DNA of 7,123 nt from Pseudomonadota bacterium (GTDB lineage: Bacteria; Desulfobacterota; Desulfovibrionia; Desulfovibrionales; Desulfovibrionaceae): the NCBI GenBank assembly GCA_023450535.1, contig JAEXGX010000077.1, positions 1 through 7,123 of the forward strand. The letters are read 5' to 3'. The position numbers were made by a program, and so were the translations under genes. Below the pieces are notes generated by a model. It was not told where the DNA came from. It made no database searches and saw nothing but the letters and a program-made list of their open reading frames with translations. The stretch's first letter is position 1. Each line of letters begins with the position of its first letter. Shown piece by piece: positions 5,223 to 7,123 of the stretch.

Positions 5223-5231
5223 AGAATACCA
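5223..5231 (-). promoter_or_regulatory. Possible extended -10 promoter for the leftward membrane gene
   Basis: On the - strand TGGTATTCT (rc of 5223-5231) fits a TGn-extended -10 with start near 5216, which would place the 5193-5214 hairpin at the very 5' end of the mRNA. No good -35 is seen (TGGCCT at the 17-bp position). Weak evidence. Confidence 0.3.
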
Positions 5232-5265
5232 CAAACGGGCCGCTGAGGCCAGAAAGGATAAAGAC

Positions 5266-5886
5266 ATGAACAAAGACAAGCTCACAGGCGTTGAGAAGAG
5301 CATCCACGCCGCCGTAGAAACGTTCCAGAAGAACCTGTGCCGTGAAATGGCGAAACGCCTTGATGAGGGCAAGCTCATCCTTGATATGGAGACGGAAGTC
5401 TCCTTTACTACGGCGAACGTGGACGAATTTATCGAGGAGCAGATCCAGGAGCTGTGCGGCACGCTGAAGCCCATGGAAGAAGCCCTCGGCGCAGATACCG
5501 CGCAGAAAATAGAGGATGAATTCGCAGAACGTATGCGCCGGCAGCTGCGGGAAGACCTTATCCCCAACGAAAAGACACTGGCTGCGCTGCGCAAGGGCGT
5601 GCTGGAACACGGCGTTCCCGATGGGCTGATGATAGACGACGGTGAGAAGGTGCGGCCGTGCCGGCGCGGCGGGCCGATGAACAGCAGAGGCAAGATGGTG
5701 GAACGGCTGATGCGTGACCTTGAAGCTGCGGGCGCTCCGGTGGAGGTTTTCAATGGAAAAAGCGGCGCGGAGATCATGGATGAGCTTGTGAAAATCCTTA
5801 AGATGTACAATAGCCCTCTCAAAATGGCGAAGGAGACCCAGAGGCTCCTCCATGACCTGACCAGGAAGGACGAAAAATTGTCATGA
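5266..5886 (+). CDS. Early phage protein of unknown function, helical and charged
   Basis: 206 aa, not recognised. It is strongly alpha-helical and rich in Glu/Lys/Arg, with long charged helices (residues about 5-35, 50-75 and 80-105), a basic central loop VRPCRRGGPMNSRGKMVERL, and a C-terminal helical tail (EIMDELVKILKMY, then MAKETQRLLHDLTRKDEKLS). There is no membrane segment, and the three Cys are not arranged as a zinc site. Position just before the transposase invites comparison with Mu early proteins such as Gam, but I see no signature for it. Start ATG 5266 has AAAGGA 7 nt upstream; the open frame extends back to 5071, but that part is antisense to the membrane gene and is not used. 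The end overlaps the next start (ATGA, 5883-5886). Confidence 0.82.
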   Translation: MNKDKLTGVEKSIHAAVETFQKNLCREMAKRLDEGKLILDMETEVSFTTANVDEFIEEQIQELCGTLKPMEEALGADTAQKIEDEFAERMRRQLREDLIPNEKTLAALRKGVLEHGVPDGLMIDDGEKVRPCRRGGPMNSRGKMVERLMRDLEAAGAPVEVFNGKSGAEIMDELVKILKMYNSPLKMAKETQRLLHDLTRKDEKLS

Positions 5887-6050
5887 ACGACTACGAAGAA
5901 CTGATGCAGGCTGCGGAGCCGCTGCGCAGGTACCTGGAAGCCCATTGCGGGCTGACAACAGAGATACTGGTATCCCGCGACCGGGTGGACGTTCTGCGCT
6001 GCGAGTTCGGCATCCCGTTCAGCCGGACAATACCGGACACAGAAGAATAG
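5883..6050 (+). CDS. Small early phage protein of unknown function
   Basis: 55 aa, not recognised. It begins MNDYEELMQAAEPLRRYLEA, continues with LTTEILVSRDRVDVLRCEFG and ends in PDTEE. The predicted fold is a helix followed by two strands; it is acidic overall. Start ATG overlaps the preceding TGA (ATGA) with AGGAAGGA about 12 nt upstream, so translational coupling is likely. It ends in TAG (6048-6050), right at the start of the structured RNA element, like the gene ending at 4493. GC-rich codon thirds agree with its neighbours, and the tight overlap is the main reason to call it real. Confidence 0.7.
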   Translation: MNDYEELMQAAEPLRRYLEAHCGLTTEILVSRDRVDVLRCEFGIPFSRTIPDTEE

Positions 6051-6115
6051 CCGAAACAGCCCTGTGGGGCTGTCGTGCGGGGGCTGACCGCCCCGCGCCT
6101 GACGACGGCAGGTCG
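6050..6115 (+). ncRNA. Structured RNA element, copy B (two hairpins plus pseudoknot) at a TAG stop
   Basis: GCCGAAAC overlaps the stop by one base. Hairpin 1: ACAGCCC (6056-6062) with GGGCTGT (6067-6073). Hairpin 2: GTGCGGGG (6075-6082) with CCCCGCGC (6091-6098), one G.U pair, loop GCTGACCG. Then CTGACGACGGCA and the pseudoknot tail GGTCG (6111-6115), pairing with TGACC (6085-6089). Against copy A: G-C becomes A-U in helix 1, C-G becomes G-C in helix 2, one extra G-C pair is added on both sides of helix 2, and G-C becomes A-U in the pseudoknot. It ends 13 nt before the transposase ribosome site. Confidence 0.65.
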
Positions 6116-6140
6116 TTGGAGTAAAGGTAGGTGAGTTTTT

Positions 6141-7123
6141 TTGGAAACGATGCTCAAACCAAGTCAAGTCGCTTCTCTGATGGGAGTTGACGTACGCACT
6201 GTACAGAGACGCGCAAAATCCGGGAGTTTAACGTGTGAAATTCAAAGCAATGCCAAAAATCGACCGGAATACATTTTTCCGCTTTCGACACTTCCGAAAC
6301 ATGTACAGGAACGATACTACGCTCGGCATAGCCTGACGCTGAGCACGCCGGAAAAAACAGCGCTTCAGAAAGTGAAGCCGTCGCCCGTGCAGCGTCCGCT
6401 GGACAGTTACACGGATGCGGAACGGAAGGAGATTGGTTTTTGGCGGGATGTCGTAGACCAATGGATGTTCTACCGCAGCCAGCCGGGAAAGCCTCTGAGC
6501 GAGCTTGACGCAAAGTTCGTCCGGCACATGCGCGTGGAAAACCCCGGACAGGAGCTGAGCGTGGCCACGCTGTACCGGAAAAAGAAAGCGCTGGAAGAGG
6601 GCGACCTGAACAGCGTGATCGACAGGCGCGGAAAGGCCCGTAAGGGCAAAACGGACATGCCAGAATATATAAAAAAGGCGTTTCTGTACTACTACCTCGT
6701 GGACGGCGGAGAGGGCCATGCGTATTCCATCACCAAGTGCATGGAATACACGGAAAAATGGGCGGAGAAAAACGCGGTGAACGCGCTTCCGCTACCCTCG
6801 TACAGCAGCTTTTACCGCATGGCGATGGATGTGCCGGAGGCTGTGCGCATCCTGATGCGCGAGGGTGAGCGCGCGTACTACAACAAGGCCAGCGTGTATA
6901 CCCGCCGCGACTATGAAAGCATCGCCAGCAACGACTGGTGGGTGGGCGATACGTATACCTGCGACACCCTTACACTGGGGCCGAACGGCAAACCGCACCG
7001 CCCCTATCTCACAGCATGGGTGGATGTGCGCAGCGGCATTTTCGTCGGCTGGTATATCAGTTTCGGCGGCAACAGCAGCCAGAACTCCATCTATGCGCTG
7101 CGGCGCGGGTGCCTGGCGCATGG
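6141..7123 (+). CDS. MuA-family DDE transposase, N-terminal part (runs off the window)
   Basis: At least 327 residues of an expected 600-700. The N-terminus is a winged-helix/MerR-like DNA-binding module (LKPSQVASLMGVDVRTVQRR, then AKSG and EYIFPLSTLPKHVQERY) that should bind DNA at the element's ends or enhancer. The core begins at about residue 262: NDWWVGDTYTCD, then HRPYLTAWVDVRSGIFVGW. This matches MuA's WINGDGY and WQDVKTRKILGW in order and spacing, making D270 the first catalytic Asp (MuA D269). The second Asp and the Glu lie beyond the window. I chose TTG 6141 because AGGTGA (6129-6134) is 6 nt upstream; ATG 6150 is the alternative, with only GGAAA before it. It catalyses strand transfer of phage ends for integration and replicative transposition. 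It is last in the visible early operon. Confidence 0.92.
   Translation, partial: METMLKPSQVASLMGVDVRTVQRRAKSGSLTCEIQSNAKNRPEYIFPLSTLPKHVQERYYARHSLTLSTPEKTALQKVKPSPVQRPLDSYTDAERKEIGFWRDVVDQWMFYRSQPGKPLSELDAKFVRHMRVENPGQELSVATLYRKKKALEEGDLNSVIDRRGKARKGKTDMPEYIKKAFLYYYLVDGGEGHAYSITKCMEYTEKWAEKNAVNALPLPSYSSFYRMAMDVPEAVRILMREGERAYYNKASVYTRRDYESIASNDWWVGDTYTCDTLTLGPNGKPHRPYLTAWVDVRSGIFVGWYISFGGNSSQNSIYALRRGCLAH

Larger units (their letters stand above)
2381..7123 (+). mobile_element. Mu-like transposable prophage, left end and early region (partial)
   Basis: The order is end repeats, S24 repressor (-), divergent operator region, Cro/Ner-like HTH gene, small early genes, MuA-family transposase. This matches the c-ner-A layout of Mu-like phages. 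The element runs past the window, so the transposition ATPase and the structural genes are not seen. A Mu-type transposon without phage genes is possible, but the CI/Cro-like switch argues for a phage. Confidence 0.75.

Noticed and set aside
5071..5265. Upstream extension of the + gene that starts at 5266
   Set aside because: It is antisense to the well-supported membrane gene; ATG 5266 has a good ribosome site at the right distance.
5215..6167. Long - strand frames across the + early genes, including the 5' part of the frame ending at 4644
   Set aside because: Ser/Arg-rich antisense shadows of GC-rich + genes; only the part from 5168 down has a start, ribosome site and protein-like sequence.
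1..7123. tRNA, rRNA, CRISPR array or known riboswitch
   Set aside because: None recognised by eye on either strand.

Overview
The window looks like the left end of a Mu-like (transposable) prophage sitting in the chromosome of a Gram-positive, probably a gut-type Clostridia/Oscillospirales. That placement is inferred from strong purine-rich ribosome sites, consensus sigma-A promoters, a Firmicutes-style MATE pump and mixed GC content; the species cannot be read from the sequence.

Host flank, about 1-2360. The 3' end of a polar amino-acid ABC transporter ATPase (GlnQ type) reads + and ends in a rho-independent terminator. A complete MATE efflux pump (464-1906) reads -. Its roughly 450-bp upstream region has no convincing gene but carries a run of TTTAAAC/A-tracts spaced about 11 bp (predicted bent DNA) and several hairpins.

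Phage left end and lysogeny switch, about 2364-3662. TGTCGCATTAAAA repeats (one inverted, three direct) mark a likely transposase-binding phage end. Next come a LexA/CI-type S24 repressor (-), a divergent promoter pair with 13-bp AGTT-N5-AACT operators, and a Cro/Ner-like HTH gene (+).

Early operon, 3426-6050, continuing into the transposase. Small tightly packed genes of unknown function read +. One (4231 onward) carries a textbook-shaped -1 frameshift signal: TTTCCCG, 8-nt spacer, 7-bp hairpin. The operon is interrupted by an AT-richer, oppositely oriented gene (4644-5168) for a membrane-anchored protein with its own terminator, the layout of a lysogenic-conversion 'moron'. The last gene is a MuA-family transposase (6141 to the window end), with the first catalytic Asp visible in a WVGDTY context.

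Most unusual feature: two copies of a structured RNA element (4496-4558 and 6050-6115), each lying at a TAG stop codon, the only two TAG stops among the genes called here. Each forms two hairpins plus a loop-tail pseudoknot. All three helices show compensatory changes between the copies. The length difference is exactly 3 nt, so the reading frame through the element is kept. I do not recognise it as a named RNA family; it could be a termination/readthrough or translational-coupling element, or a mobile palindromic repeat.
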